A DNA stretch of 64,000 nt. Source: Streptomyces sp. NBC_00704 (GTDB lineage: Bacteria; Actinomycetota; Actinomycetes; Streptomycetales; Streptomycetaceae). The DNA lies in contig NZ_CP109000.1 in assembly GCF_036226605.1 (NCBI RefSeq), positions 4,584,501-4,648,500 of the forward strand, in the 5' to 3' direction. Both the position numbers and the translations under genes were made by a program. Position 1 is the stretch's first letter, and each line of letters opens with the position of its first letter. The notes below the pieces were generated by a model. That model was not told the DNA's origin. It saw nothing but the letters and a program-made list of their open reading frames with translations, and did no database searches. Shown piece by piece: positions 1 through 8,002 of this stretch.

Positions 1-563
1 ACGAGATCGACGGCGACCTCCAGGACAGCGGCCCGCTTGTCCTCGGGGTCGCCGTCGAGGTCGTTCAGGAAGAACATCCCGGCGTGCAGCGTGAAGATGG
101 CGCTCACGCAGCGGACCTGGTCGGTGAGGGGGGCCTCTGGGTCCATGATGATGTCGCGCAGGCCGCGCATGCGGTCCTTGAACGAGTCGCCGATCTGGAG
201 CTCGCGCACCGTCGCCTGGTTCTCCTGCATGAAGCGGAAGAGCGGGGCCGCCTCGGACAGGGCCTTGCTGTAGCGCCGTACGAGTTCGTGCTTGGTCTCC
301 AGGGTGTGCGGCTGCTCCCCGCCCCACTCGATCAGGTCTTCGATCGGTTTCGTCAGATCCGTGAAGATGCCGACGATGATCTCTTCCTTGGTCTTGAAGT
401 GGTAGTACAGAGCCGCCTTGGTGACCTCCAGACGTTCCGCGATCTCGCGGAGGGAGGTCTTCTCGTAACCCTGCTCGGCGAACAGTTCGAGGGCCACGTC
501 CTGGATGCGCTGGCGGGTGTTGCCGCGACGCTGCTGCTTGGTGCCGTCCATGGTGCGGTCCAT
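1..563 (-). CDS. TetR-family transcriptional regulator, partial (C-terminus beyond window)
   Basis: About 187 codons are visible; no stop is reached before the window edge, so the C-terminus is missing. The N-terminal helix-turn-helix is clear: LREIAERLEVTKAALYYHF at about residues 41-59, preceded by the usual ALELFAEQGYEKTS helix. The ATG at 563 is chosen because an AGGAG sits 7 bases upstream; an in-frame ATG at 551 has no such site. TetR proteins bind DNA as dimers and release it on binding a ligand. The gene diverges from an MFS exporter, and the interval carries three 18-bp palindromes, so it is probably the local repressor of the exporter and of itself. The ligand cannot be told from sequence. 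Confidence 0.93.
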   Translation of the reverse strand, partial: MDRTMDGTKQQRRGNTRQRIQDVALELFAEQGYEKTSLREIAERLEVTKAALYYHFKTKEEIIVGIFTDLTKPIEDLIEWGGEQPHTLETKHELVRRYSKALSEAAPLFRFMQENQATVRELQIGDSFKDRMRGLRDIIMDPEAPLTDQVRCVSAIFTLHAGMFFLNDLDGDPEDKRAAVLEVAVDL

Positions 564-593
564 CCTCGTACTCCTAGGGCTCCCGCGAAACTT

Positions 594-690
594 ACTTGCC
601 GCCCGGCTAGTTCGACACCCTTAACTTACTTGACGACCGGCTAGTGACAGGGCTACCTTCCCAGTGTACTGAACTAGCCGGGCGGCAAGT
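594..690. promoter_or_regulatory. Three 18-bp operators between tetR and MFS exporter
   Basis: Three related 18-bp imperfect palindromes lie at 594-611 (ACTTGCCGCCCGGCTAGT), 628-645 (ACTTGACGACCGGCTAGT) and, inverted, 673-690 (ACTAGCCGGGCGGCAAGT). Each has half-sites of the type ACTwGCCG/CGGCwAGT around a 2-bp centre; the middle copy is the weakest. They fill the divergent promoter region, as expected for a TetR repressor controlling both genes. The binding protein is inferred from position. Confidence 0.8.
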
Positions 691-729
691 AAGTAGCCGG
701 CCGGAGCGGGACCCAGGGGAGTGGGAACG

Positions 730-2313
730 ATGGCGGACACGAAGACACCAGAGACCGAGCCGGAGAAACAGCCCAGAAGCGTGCGGGTCGTCCTGCTCGC
801 GCTCATGATCACCATGATGCTCGCGATGCTCGACAACATGATCGTGGGCACCGCGATGCCGACGATCGTCGGTGACCTGGGCGGCCTCGAACACCTCTCG
901 TGGGTCGTGACCGGCTACACGCTGGCGACCGCCGCCTCCACCCCCATCTGGGGCAAGATCGGCGACATGTACGGGCGCAAGGGCGCCTTCATGGCGTCGA
1001 TCGTGATCTTCCTGATCGGCTCCGCGCTCAGCGGCATGGCCCAGAACATGGGCGAACTCATCGGGTTCCGCGCGATCCAGGGCCTCGGCGCGGGCGGTCT
1101 GATGGTCGGCGTCATGGCCATCATCGGCGACCTGATCCCGCCGCGGGAGCGCGGCAAGTACCAGGGCATGATGGCCGGCGTCATGGCGCTCGCGATGATC
1201 GGCGGCCCGCTCGTCGGCGGCACCATCACCGACAACTGGGGCTGGCGCTGGTCCTTCTACATCAACCTGCCGCTCGGCGTGGTGTCCCTCATCGCGATCA
1301 GCGTGGTCCTGCATCTGCCGAGGAAGCGCTCGCAGGCGCGCATCGACTACCTGGGCGCCGGTCTGCTGACGCTCGGCATCACCTCCATCGTCCTCGTCAC
1401 CACCTGGGGCGGCTCGGAGTACGCCTGGACCTCCGCGCGGATCATGGAGCTCGTCGCCATCGGCGTCGCCTCGCTCATCGGGTTCGTGTTCTGGCAGACC
1501 AGGGCCGCGGAACCGATCGTGCCGCTGCACATCTTCCGCAGCCGCAACTTCACCCTGATGTCCCTGATCGGCTTCATCACCGGCTTCGTGATGTTCGGCG
1601 CCACCCTCTTCCTGCCGCTGTACCAGCAGTCGGTGCAGGGCGCCTCCGCGACCAACTCCGGGCTGCTTCTGCTGCCGATGCTCGGCGCGATGCTGGTCAC
1701 CTCGATGGTGGCCGGGCGGGTGACGACCAACAGCGGCAAGTACAAGATCTTCCCGGTCGTCGGCAGCGTCCTGATGGTGATCGGCCTGTACCTGCTGTCG
1801 ACGATGGACACCGGGACCAGCCGCCTCACCTCCGGCGTCTTCATGGCCGTCGTCGGCCTCGGCATGGGCTGCCTGATGCAGATCACGATGCTGGTCGCCC
1901 AGAACAGCGTCGAGATGAAGGACATGGGCGTCGCGTCCTCGTCCACCACCCTGTTCCGCACCCTCGGCTCCTCCTTCGGCGTCGCGATCATGGGCGCCCT
2001 GTTCAACAACCGGGTCCAGGACGTGATGTCCGAGCGGGCCGGCTCACTGGGCTCGAAGATCACCGAGCAGTCCGCGCAGCTGGACGCGGCCAGCCTGGCC
2101 AAGCTGCCCGCGGCCGCCCGGGAGGCCTACCAGCACGCGGTGTCGGCCGGCACCCACACGGCGTTCCTGCTGGGCGCCGTGGTGGCGATCGCCGCGCTGG
2201 TGGCGGCGGTGTTCGTGAAGGAGGTTCCGCTGAAGGGGGCGGGACCGCAGAAGGCGAACGACGGGACCGACGGTCCGGCCGTCGCGCCGCCGCCCATGGC
2301 CGAGGCGGTCTGA
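730..2313 (+). CDS. MFS multidrug exporter, DHA2 (EmrB/QacA) family
   Basis: A 527-residue membrane protein. The N-terminal helix ends in LDNMIVGTAMPTIVGDLG, the DHA2 motif D1 region, and GKIGDMYGRKGAF is motif A of the first cytoplasmic loop. LGAGGLMVGVMAIIGDLIPPRERG is the motif B/C area. The length and hydrophobic pattern fit the 14-helix proton-driven drug exporters. The ATG at 730 follows GGGGAG at 8 bases; a GTG at 721 in the same frame is possible but would place this site inside the gene. It is transcribed away from the TetR gene across three operators, so it is probably induced by its own substrate. Substrate unknown. Confidence 0.93.
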   Translation: MADTKTPETEPEKQPRSVRVVLLALMITMMLAMLDNMIVGTAMPTIVGDLGGLEHLSWVVTGYTLATAASTPIWGKIGDMYGRKGAFMASIVIFLIGSALSGMAQNMGELIGFRAIQGLGAGGLMVGVMAIIGDLIPPRERGKYQGMMAGVMALAMIGGPLVGGTITDNWGWRWSFYINLPLGVVSLIAISVVLHLPRKRSQARIDYLGAGLLTLGITSIVLVTTWGGSEYAWTSARIMELVAIGVASLIGFVFWQTRAAEPIVPLHIFRSRNFTLMSLIGFITGFVMFGATLFLPLYQQSVQGASATNSGLLLLPMLGAMLVTSMVAGRVTTNSGKYKIFPVVGSVLMVIGLYLLSTMDTGTSRLTSGVFMAVVGLGMGCLMQITMLVAQNSVEMKDMGVASSSTTLFRTLGSSFGVAIMGALFNNRVQDVMSERAGSLGSKITEQSAQLDAASLAKLPAAAREAYQHAVSAGTHTAFLLGAVVAIAALVAAVFVKEVPLKGAGPQKANDGTDGPAVAPPPMAEAV

Positions 2314-2330
2314 CCCCACCAGCACTGAAC

Positions 2331-2365
2331 GAAGGCCTCCGGCGGTGTCCGCCTCGGGGGCCTTC
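2331..2365 (+). terminator. Hairpin terminator after MFS exporter
   Basis: GAAGGCC at 2331 pairs with GGCCTTC at 2359, with a second inner stem CCGGCGG/CCGCCTCGG. It lies 18 bases after the MFS stop codon. It has no U-tract, as is usual in Streptomyces. Confidence 0.7.
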
Positions 2366-2708
2366 CTCATGCCCCCGTCCCACCTCGCCGGAGAGGCTCT
2401 CCCGCACGCGAGGAGGCTCTCCGGCACCGAAAGCAGGCGTCTGTGCTCGGTGAGGATGACGGAGGAAACGGAGAGAACCGAGTCGGTGGCAGGTGGCATC
2501 GGTGGCGGCGGCGCCTACGGCGCAGGCGGGGGCCGACGGCGGCCCCCGTACCGACCGACCGACGGCGGGCGCGGTGCCCGGAGCGGCAGCAGTGCCGGCG
2601 TCCGCAGCGGTGCCGCCCACGGCCGCCCCCGGCGCCCGCCAGGTGCCCGCCGTGGGGTGTGGCACCGGTCCGGGTGGTGGTCGGGGCGGTGGTCCGGCGG
2701 CGGGCCCC
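2366..2708. other. Gene-less spacer between convergent MFS and cseC
   Basis: No convincing gene is seen. Open frames here are Arg/Pro/Gly-rich shadows. A GGGGGCC stem (2528-2534) pairs with GGCCCCC (2541-2547) and may terminate cseC transcripts running on the minus strand. Confidence 0.5.
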
Positions 2709-4052
2709 TCACGGCATCGTCGGATAGCTTCCGGTGTTGGTCGGCGCGTGCTCGGGCAGCCACAGGACGGCCACGGCGCCCTCGGACGGTATGTGCTCCG
2801 GGGCCCCCGCGGGCCGCACGTTGCGAAAGGTCAGCCGGGCTCCCAGGACGCGGGCCTGGCCCGCCGCGATGGTGAGGCCGAGACCGTGTCCGTGCCCCGC
2901 CCGGTCGGCGCTGCCGGTGCGGAAGCGGCTCGGCCCATCGGCGAGCAGATCCGCGGGGAAGCCGGGGCCGTGGTCGCGGACCCGGATGACCCGGCCCTCG
3001 ACGGTGACCTGGATGGGCGGCTTGCCGTGCCGGGCCGCGTTGGCCAGCAGGTTGAACAGCACCCGCTCCAGGCGGCGCGGGTCGGTCGTGACCATCGACT
3101 CGTGCACCACCCGCACCTCGACGTCCGGGTCCTTGGCCGCCACCCGGCGGGACACGAACTCGCCCAGCACGATGTCCTGCAACTCGGCACGCTCCGAGGC
3201 GCCGTCCAGCCGGGCCACTTCCAGGACGTCCTCGACGAGGGTGCGCATGGCCTTGGCGCGGTCCAGCACCAGCTCGGTCGGCCGGCCCGGCGGCAGCAGC
3301 TCGGCCGCCGTCAGCAGTCCCGTCACCGGAGTGCGCAGTTCGTGTGCGATGTCCGCGGTGACCCGCCGTTCGGCCTCCAGCCGCGCCTGGAGGGTGTCCG
3401 CCATGGCGTCCACCGCGCTCGCCAGGTCGTCGGTCTCGTCCCGCACGACCCCGCCTATCGCGTCACGGACGCGGACGTTCGTCTCGCCCCTGGCGACCTG
3501 GTTCGCCGCGGCCGCCGCCTTGCGCAGCCGGCGCGACATCTGGCCGCCGATGAGGACGCCGACCGCGCTGCCGCCGAGGACGACCGCGATCGAGCCGATC
3601 ACCAGGGCCTGGTCGAGGTCCTTGAGGATGTCCGTGCTGCGGTCGGTGAACCCGGTGTGCAGGGACAGCACATGCCCGCCCTTGACCGGCACGGCGGCCC
3701 AGATGTCCGGCACCCCGCCCCCGCGGTCGGAGACGAACGTCACCCGGCGGCCTTCGCGGACCTTCTCGCGCAGCGCGACCGGCAGCCCGACGTCGTCGAT
3801 CTTGATGTTGGGGAAGTTCGGCCGCCCCAGCTTCTCGTAGTTGGTCTGGGCGATCTGGACGCGTTCGTCGGCCAGATCGCGCGCGTTGTCCAGCATGGAG
3901 ACGCGCGCGGCGTTGTGCACGACCAGGCTGAGCGCGATCGCCACCAGCGCGCCGACCAGCGCGATCGCCGCGCTCAGCTTCCATCGCAGCCCCGTGCGCA
4001 GGCCCAAGCCCTCCACGCGCGCCGGGCCCAGGTGCCGGATCATCCCCCGCAT
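2709..4052 (-). CDS. cseC: Sensor histidine kinase CseC
   Basis: A 447-residue sensor kinase with a short cytoplasmic tail, a membrane helix at about 26-46, an external sensor loop of about 100 residues, a second helix at about 149-170, HAMP, the phosphoacceptor His237 in IAHELRTP, an N-box around Asn338 (NLLANAARHG), D360HGPGF and the G-box GHGHGLGL (386-393). It is the last gene of sigE-cseA-cseB-cseC, 19 bases after cseB. In S. coelicolor CseC senses cell-wall damage, for example by peptidoglycan-active antibiotics, and phosphorylates CseB, which activates the sigE promoter. Identity rests on operon order plus architecture. All catalytic motifs are intact. Confidence 0.93.
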   Translation of the reverse strand: MRGMIRHLGPARVEGLGLRTGLRWKLSAAIALVGALVAIALSLVVHNAARVSMLDNARDLADERVQIAQTNYEKLGRPNFPNIKIDDVGLPVALREKVREGRRVTFVSDRGGGVPDIWAAVPVKGGHVLSLHTGFTDRSTDILKDLDQALVIGSIAVVLGGSAVGVLIGGQMSRRLRKAAAAANQVARGETNVRVRDAIGGVVRDETDDLASAVDAMADTLQARLEAERRVTADIAHELRTPVTGLLTAAELLPPGRPTELVLDRAKAMRTLVEDVLEVARLDGASERAELQDIVLGEFVSRRVAAKDPDVEVRVVHESMVTTDPRRLERVLFNLLANAARHGKPPIQVTVEGRVIRVRDHGPGFPADLLADGPSRFRTGSADRAGHGHGLGLTIAAGQARVLGARLTFRNVRPAGAPEHIPSEGAVAVLWLPEHAPTNTGSYPTMP

Positions 4053-4071
4053 ACTTCCGTCCCCGCCCCGC

Positions 4072-4773
4072 TCAGGCCTTCAACTTGTAGCCGAAGCCGC
4101 GGACCGTCTCGATGCGGTCCTGGCCGATCTTCGTGCGCAGCCGCTGCACATGGACGTCGACGACCCGGGTGTCGCCGCCCCAGCCGTAGTCCCACACCCG
4201 CTCCAGGAGTTTGTCGCGCGAGAGGACGGTGCCCGGAGCGGAGGAGAACTCCAGCAGCAGGCGCATCTCGGTCGGGGTCAGCGCCACCGGCTGCCCGGCC
4301 CGGCGCACCTCCATGCCCTCCGTGTCGACTTCCAGGTCGCCGAAGGCCAGCACACCGCCGGCCGGGGCCGCGTCGGGCTCGGCGCGGTCACCGCCGCCGG
4401 CGTGGCCGAACCGGCGCAGCACGGCCCGGATCCTGGCGACCAGGACGGCCCCGTCGAACGGCTTGGTCACATAGTCGTCGGCGCCGGCCTCCAGGCCCAG
4501 GACGACGTCGATGGAGTCGGCGCGCGCGGACAGCATGATCACCGGGACCGTGGACTCGTCCCGGATGCGCCGGCACAGGCTCACGCCGTCCAGGCCCGGG
4601 ACCATGACGTCCAGCAGCGCGATGTCGGGGCGGTCGGCGCGGAAGGCCTCCAGGCCGGACAGGCCGTCGGGCATCGCGGTCACCGCGAAGCCGTCCCGCT
4701 CCAGGGCGAGCTGGGTGGCCTCGCGGATGACGTCGTCGTCCTCGACGAACAGAACGTGGGTCTGGTCTGCCAT
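4072..4773 (-). CDS. cseB: Response regulator CseB (OmpR family)
   Basis: A 233-residue OmpR/PhoB-type regulator. The receiver domain starts HVLFVEDDDVIREA (acidic pocket), has the phosphoacceptor Asp in LLDVMVPGLDG and the conserved Lys in DDYVTKPFDG; the C-terminal winged helix ends VVDVHVQRLRTKIG. The ATG at 4773 gives the length known for CseB. The frame stays open a further 100 codons upstream, including a His-rich stretch, but no good ribosome site supports a longer start. Phosphorylated by CseC, it is expected to activate sigE transcription upstream. Confidence 0.94.
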   Translation of the reverse strand: MADQTHVLFVEDDDVIREATQLALERDGFAVTAMPDGLSGLEAFRADRPDIALLDVMVPGLDGVSLCRRIRDESTVPVIMLSARADSIDVVLGLEAGADDYVTKPFDGAVLVARIRAVLRRFGHAGGGDRAEPDAAPAGGVLAFGDLEVDTEGMEVRRAGQPVALTPTEMRLLLEFSSAPGTVLSRDKLLERVWDYGWGGDTRVVDVHVQRLRTKIGQDRIETVRGFGYKLKA

Positions 4774-5119
4774 CCCGGTGCTCTCAGTTCTCGTTGCGTG
4801 CTCGTGTGCGTGTCGGCGGGGCGCCTGACGGCCGTCGGTCATCGGGCACCGTTGGCCGTGGTGGCCGTGGTGGCCGTGGTGGCCGTGGTGGCCGTGTCCT
4901 TGGCCGTGTCCGTCGTCCGTCATCCGTCGTCGGTCAGTCTGTCGGGTTTCTGTCCGCCTGCTGTCAGGTACACCCCCTGGGGGGACGCGCGGGACGCCGC
5001 GAGCGTTCACTGTCCGCCCGCCCTCGCCCGCTCCCGCCCCTCCACCAGATGATCGGAACGAGCGGCCCGATCGGTTCACGCCGACCCGAAAAATCTTCGG
5101 CCGGTGGCTCCCGCGCAGG
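4774..5119. repeat. cseA-cseB intergenic region with 9-bp tandem repeat
   Basis: This 346-base interval between cseA and cseB holds almost five copies of GGCCGTGGT at 4854-4898. On the minus strand the repeat reads in frame with cseB as His-His-Gly units. No separate gene is recognised. A secondary cseB promoter may lie here, but none is distinct. Confidence 0.7.
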
Positions 5120-5779
5120 TCAGCCGGTCGTCGGCACCGGTGTGGGCTCGTCGCCGACGACGCTGCTGTAGTCGTTGTGCCAGCTGTACTCCTTGCGGAA
5201 GCGGCCCGCGACCCAGCGGTACGTCACCACGTTCTCCCCGGAGGGGCTGGAGACGGGGTCGCCCTTCTCGTACACCTGGTTGGTCACCACCAGGTCGCCG
5301 CGGTCTATCTCGGCGTAGACGGGGGGCTCCTCCGCCTTGAACACGTTCGCGTAGCCGTCGCCGTCCTCCCGGTAGACGTAGGAGCCGAGGCCGACGATGT
5401 CGCCGCAGGTGAGCACGTTGACGATGAGGTCGTCGCCGGAACCGCCGGTGAGGTGTCCGTACGACACGTCGACCGGGTACTCGTCGCCGGCGCAGGGCTT
5501 CAGCTCGTTCTTGACCTCCGCCGACACCGCCGGATCGTTCTTGACGAGGCGCACCGCTTCCGTACGGTCCGGGGCGCCGGTGGGAGAGGCCGAGGGCGGG
5601 GCCGTGGCGCCCACGACCGCGTCGGCGTGCGCCGGGCCCTCGTCCCGCGCGCCGGTGCCGCCGGTGCCGCAGGCGGAGACGAAAAGGGCGAGGGCGGCGA
5701 GCACGGTCATCGCCGTGATCGCCGCCTGGATGGTGCCTCGGGCCGGTGTGGGCCCGACCTGGGTCAGGCCGCCGCGCAA
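5120..5779 (-). CDS. cseA: Lipoprotein CseA
   Basis: A 219-residue exported lipoprotein. The hydrophobic stretch AMTVLAALALFVSAC ends in a lipobox with Cys at about residue 37, followed by a Gly/Thr linker and a globular domain. CseA lies outside the membrane and dampens sigE induction in S. coelicolor, presumably through CseC. The start is uncertain. A TTG at 5779 has GGAG upstream and overlaps the sigE stop by 16 bases; an ATG at 5710 would give a very short signal peptide without basic residues but would leave a hairpin between the genes. The TTG is preferred because it supplies an Arg near the N-terminus. Confidence 0.88.
   Translation of the reverse strand: MRGGLTQVGPTPARGTIQAAITAMTVLAALALFVSACGTGGTGARDEGPAHADAVVGATAPPSASPTGAPDRTEAVRLVKNDPAVSAEVKNELKPCAGDEYPVDVSYGHLTGGSGDDLIVNVLTCGDIVGLGSYVYREDGDGYANVFKAEEPPVYAEIDRGDLVVTNQVYEKGDPVSSPSGENVVTYRWVAGRFRKEYSWHNDYSSVVGDEPTPVPTTG
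5739..5756 (-). terminator. Hairpin just downstream of sigE (possible partial terminator)
   Basis: CGGGCC and GGCCCG pair perfectly around a 6-base loop, 8 bases after the sigE stop codon. In S. coelicolor most sigE transcripts are reported to end just after sigE, and this hairpin is the obvious candidate here. If cseA starts at the TTG, the hairpin lies inside the cseA coding region. Confidence 0.45.
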
Positions 5780-6306
5780 CGCTCCCGCTCCTCACGCTCC
5801 AGCGCGCGTGCGTCCAGATCGCGGGCTTCCAGCTCCTCACGGAGCCGGGCGAGCGCCCGGTGCAGCGTGCTCTTGACCGTTCCGGCCGACATGCCGAGGG
5901 CGGCGGCCGTCTCGTCCGTGGACATCTGCTCCCAGTGTCGCAGCACGACGACGCTCCGCTGCTTGGGTGCCAGCACCTTCATCGCGTCCATGAGCAGGGC
6001 GCGGTCGGCGTGCTGCTCGGTGGAGTCGTCCACGCAGGCGTCGGGGAGCTGCTCGGTCGGCACTTCCTCCAGCTTGCGGGCCCGCCACCACTCGGTCCGC
6101 GTGTTGATCATCACCCGGCGCAGGTAGGCGTCCGCGAGCCGCTTGTCCGCGATGCCGTCCCAGCGGCCGTACGTCCGGGCCAGCGCGGTCTGCAACAGGT
6201 CCTGGGCGTCGACCGGGTCCGGGACGAGCCGACGTGCGCTGCGCAGCAGCGCGTCCTGCCGTGTGCGGACGTATTCCTCGAACTCGAGCACCTCGCCCTG
6301 CGCCAT
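5764..6306 (-). CDS. sigE: ECF sigma factor SigE
   Basis: A 180-residue ECF sigma factor. Region 2 runs from FEEYVRTRQDALLRSARRLV through DAQDLLQTALARTYGRW to MINTRTEWWRARK; region 4 is LAPKQRSVVVLRHWEQMSTDE followed by the helix-turn-helix AAALGMSAGTVKSTLHRALA. It is close to S. coelicolor SigE, which directs cell-envelope stress genes. The ATG at 6306 follows GGAGG at 9 bases; the longer frame to 6357 lacks this. It is the first gene of the operon with cseA, cseB and cseC. There is no adjacent anti-sigma gene, which fits control at transcription by CseB/CseC. Confidence 0.95.
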   Translation of the reverse strand: MAQGEVLEFEEYVRTRQDALLRSARRLVPDPVDAQDLLQTALARTYGRWDGIADKRLADAYLRRVMINTRTEWWRARKLEEVPTEQLPDACVDDSTEQHADRALLMDAMKVLAPKQRSVVVLRHWEQMSTDETAAALGMSAGTVKSTLHRALARLREELEARDLDARALEREERERCAAA

Positions 6307-6794
6307 GGTCAACCGCCTCCGATTCCCCGTTCCGGCGGTGGTCATCGCCGGCTTCACTGCTTGTGGTCTGCGGCCCGCCGGATCTCCGCCGGGTACGCAG
6401 ATGAAGCTACGGAGGTGTTGTCACGGCGTTGTCCGAAGGAGCCTTCGGCCAGCGCTCAGCTGTCCGTCGGTTGTGTAACGGCCATGAGTTCTGGGTAGGA
6501 GGAAGGATCGGTTCGCCGGGTTATGGAGAGATTCGTCCTCGCGTCGGCCGTGACGAACGCCCGGCGACACCCGTGACAGTCCCTCGCGACCCCCTCGAAG
6601 CTCCCTCGCGAAGCCCTGTCGTGGCCCCCCGTCGCAGCCCGCTCGCTGCTAGTCGGCCTCCGTCGCCGACCATGAGGAAAGCCGCCGCCGGCCCTGACGA
6701 ACGCCGACGGCGCCCCTGACCAACGCCAAAGGTGGCCGTGACGAACGCCGACAGGAGCCGTGACGAAGGCTCCCGGTGTAGGGCCGACCGGGCG
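6307..6794. repeat. sigE upstream region with scattered 14-bp repeats
   Basis: A 488-base gene-less interval between mutY and sigE. It holds the sigE promoter region and five copies of a motif close to TGACGAACGCCGAC at about 6551, 6695, 6716, 6740 and 6761, the second and third with substitutions. No coding signal accompanies them. Confidence 0.6.
6398..6420 (-). promoter_or_regulatory. Candidate sigE promoter
   Basis: On the minus strand, CAACAC (from 6420) is followed after about 13 bases by CATCTG (to 6398), an ECF-like arrangement about 90 bases upstream of sigE. The spacing and sequence are plausible but not proven. Confidence 0.4.
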
Positions 6795-7742
6795 TCAGGT
6801 GAGCGGCAGCCGGTACAGGCCGTCGGGCAGCGGCTCCACCAGCCCGTCCGCGACCAGTCCGTCCAGCGCACGCGCGCGTTGCACCGGCTCGTGCCATACG
6901 CGGTCGAGGGCGGCCTGCGGCACGGGGGCGTGCGCGTCGCGCAGGACGGCGAGCAGCTTGCCTCTGACCTGCCGGTCGGTGCCGGCGTAGGTCTGGCCGC
7001 GGCGCGCCGGGCCGTCGTGTTCCGGCTTGCCCGCGAGCCGCCAGGCGCACTGCGCGGCGATCGGGCACCGCGCGCACGCCTCGTTCCTGGCCGTGCAGAC
7101 GAGCGCGCCCAGCTCCATGGACGCCGCGGCCCAGCGCGCGGCCGTCGGCTCGTCGTCGGGCAGCAGGGCGCGGGCCAGTTTGCGCTCGGCGGCGGTGGTG
7201 GCGTTCGGCGGGTACTGCACGCCGCGGACGGCGCGCGCGAAGACGCGGCGGACATTGGTGTCCAGGACGGCGTGCCGCTGCCCGTAGGCGAAGGAGGCGA
7301 CGGCCGCGGCCGTGTACTCGCCGATGCCGGGCAGTGCCAGGAGCTGTGCGTGGTCGGACGGCACGTCGCCGCCGTGCCGTTCCGTTATGGCCACCGCGGC
7401 GCCGTGCAGGCGCAGGGCGCGGCGCGGGTAGCCGAGCCGCCCCCAGGCGCGCACGGCCTCGCCCGGGGCCTCCACGGCGAGGTCGGCGGGGCGCGGCCAG
7501 CGGGCGATCCACTGCTCGTAGACCGGCAGGACGCGGCTGACCGGCGTCTGCTGGAGCATGAACTCGCTGACCATCACCCCCCACGCCCCGGCCTCGGGGC
7601 GTCGCCAGGGGAGGTCGCGGGCGTGGTCGTCGAACCAGTCGATCACCGGGGCGTGCAGATCCGCTCCGGGGGCGTCGGCGTCCGCGCCGGCGCGGTCATG
7701 GAAGGGGCTGCTGCTGTGCGGGGGCTTCGTGGGAGCAGTCAT
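6795..7742 (-). CDS. mutY: A/G-specific adenine glycosylase MutY
   Basis: A 315-residue base-excision-repair enzyme that removes adenine mispaired with 8-oxoguanine. Seen in order: catalytic Glu60 in SEFMLQQTPVSRV, the helix-hairpin-helix LPGIGEYTAAAV (137-148), catalytic Asp161 in LDTNVRRVFAR, and the iron-sulfur ligands Cys216-x6-Cys223-x2-Cys226-x5-Cys232. The C-terminal domain is short, as in other actinobacterial MutY, compared with about 350 residues in E. coli. The ATG at 7742 begins MTAPTKPPHS; the frame runs on upstream without sense. It stands alone, upstream of the sigE operon on the same strand. Confidence 0.93.
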   Translation of the reverse strand: MTAPTKPPHSSSPFHDRAGADADAPGADLHAPVIDWFDDHARDLPWRRPEAGAWGVMVSEFMLQQTPVSRVLPVYEQWIARWPRPADLAVEAPGEAVRAWGRLGYPRRALRLHGAAVAITERHGGDVPSDHAQLLALPGIGEYTAAAVASFAYGQRHAVLDTNVRRVFARAVRGVQYPPNATTAAERKLARALLPDDEPTAARWAAASMELGALVCTARNEACARCPIAAQCAWRLAGKPEHDGPARRGQTYAGTDRQVRGKLLAVLRDAHAPVPQAALDRVWHEPVQRARALDGLVADGLVEPLPDGLYRLPLT

Positions 7743-8002
7743 GGCCCTACCGATCCTGCCATGCGCACCGCGGCACGCGCGCGTACCGCCACTTGACCGG
7801 GCCGCACGGCGGAGGCGTCTCCCGCGCGGACGCCGAGGCCATGGCCAGAGCTGCAATGCGTGCGATCGGCAACGGCGGCGCGGGCGCGGGCGGCGAAGTC
7901 GGCTGCGCGGAGGGCCGTTTCCGAAATGATGATCCGGAAAAGTTGTGTTCTCGGCGGCGGGTGCGGCCAGGGAACGCGTCGATCTCTCGTACAGTTTGGG
8001 CC

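Noticed and set aside
2493..4538. 681-codon open frame on the plus strand
   Set aside because: It runs antisense through cseC and cseB, is Arg/Ala/Gly-rich without domains, and reflects the G+C bias.
5177..6127. 316-codon plus-strand frame over cseA and sigE
   Set aside because: Antisense to two well-supported genes.
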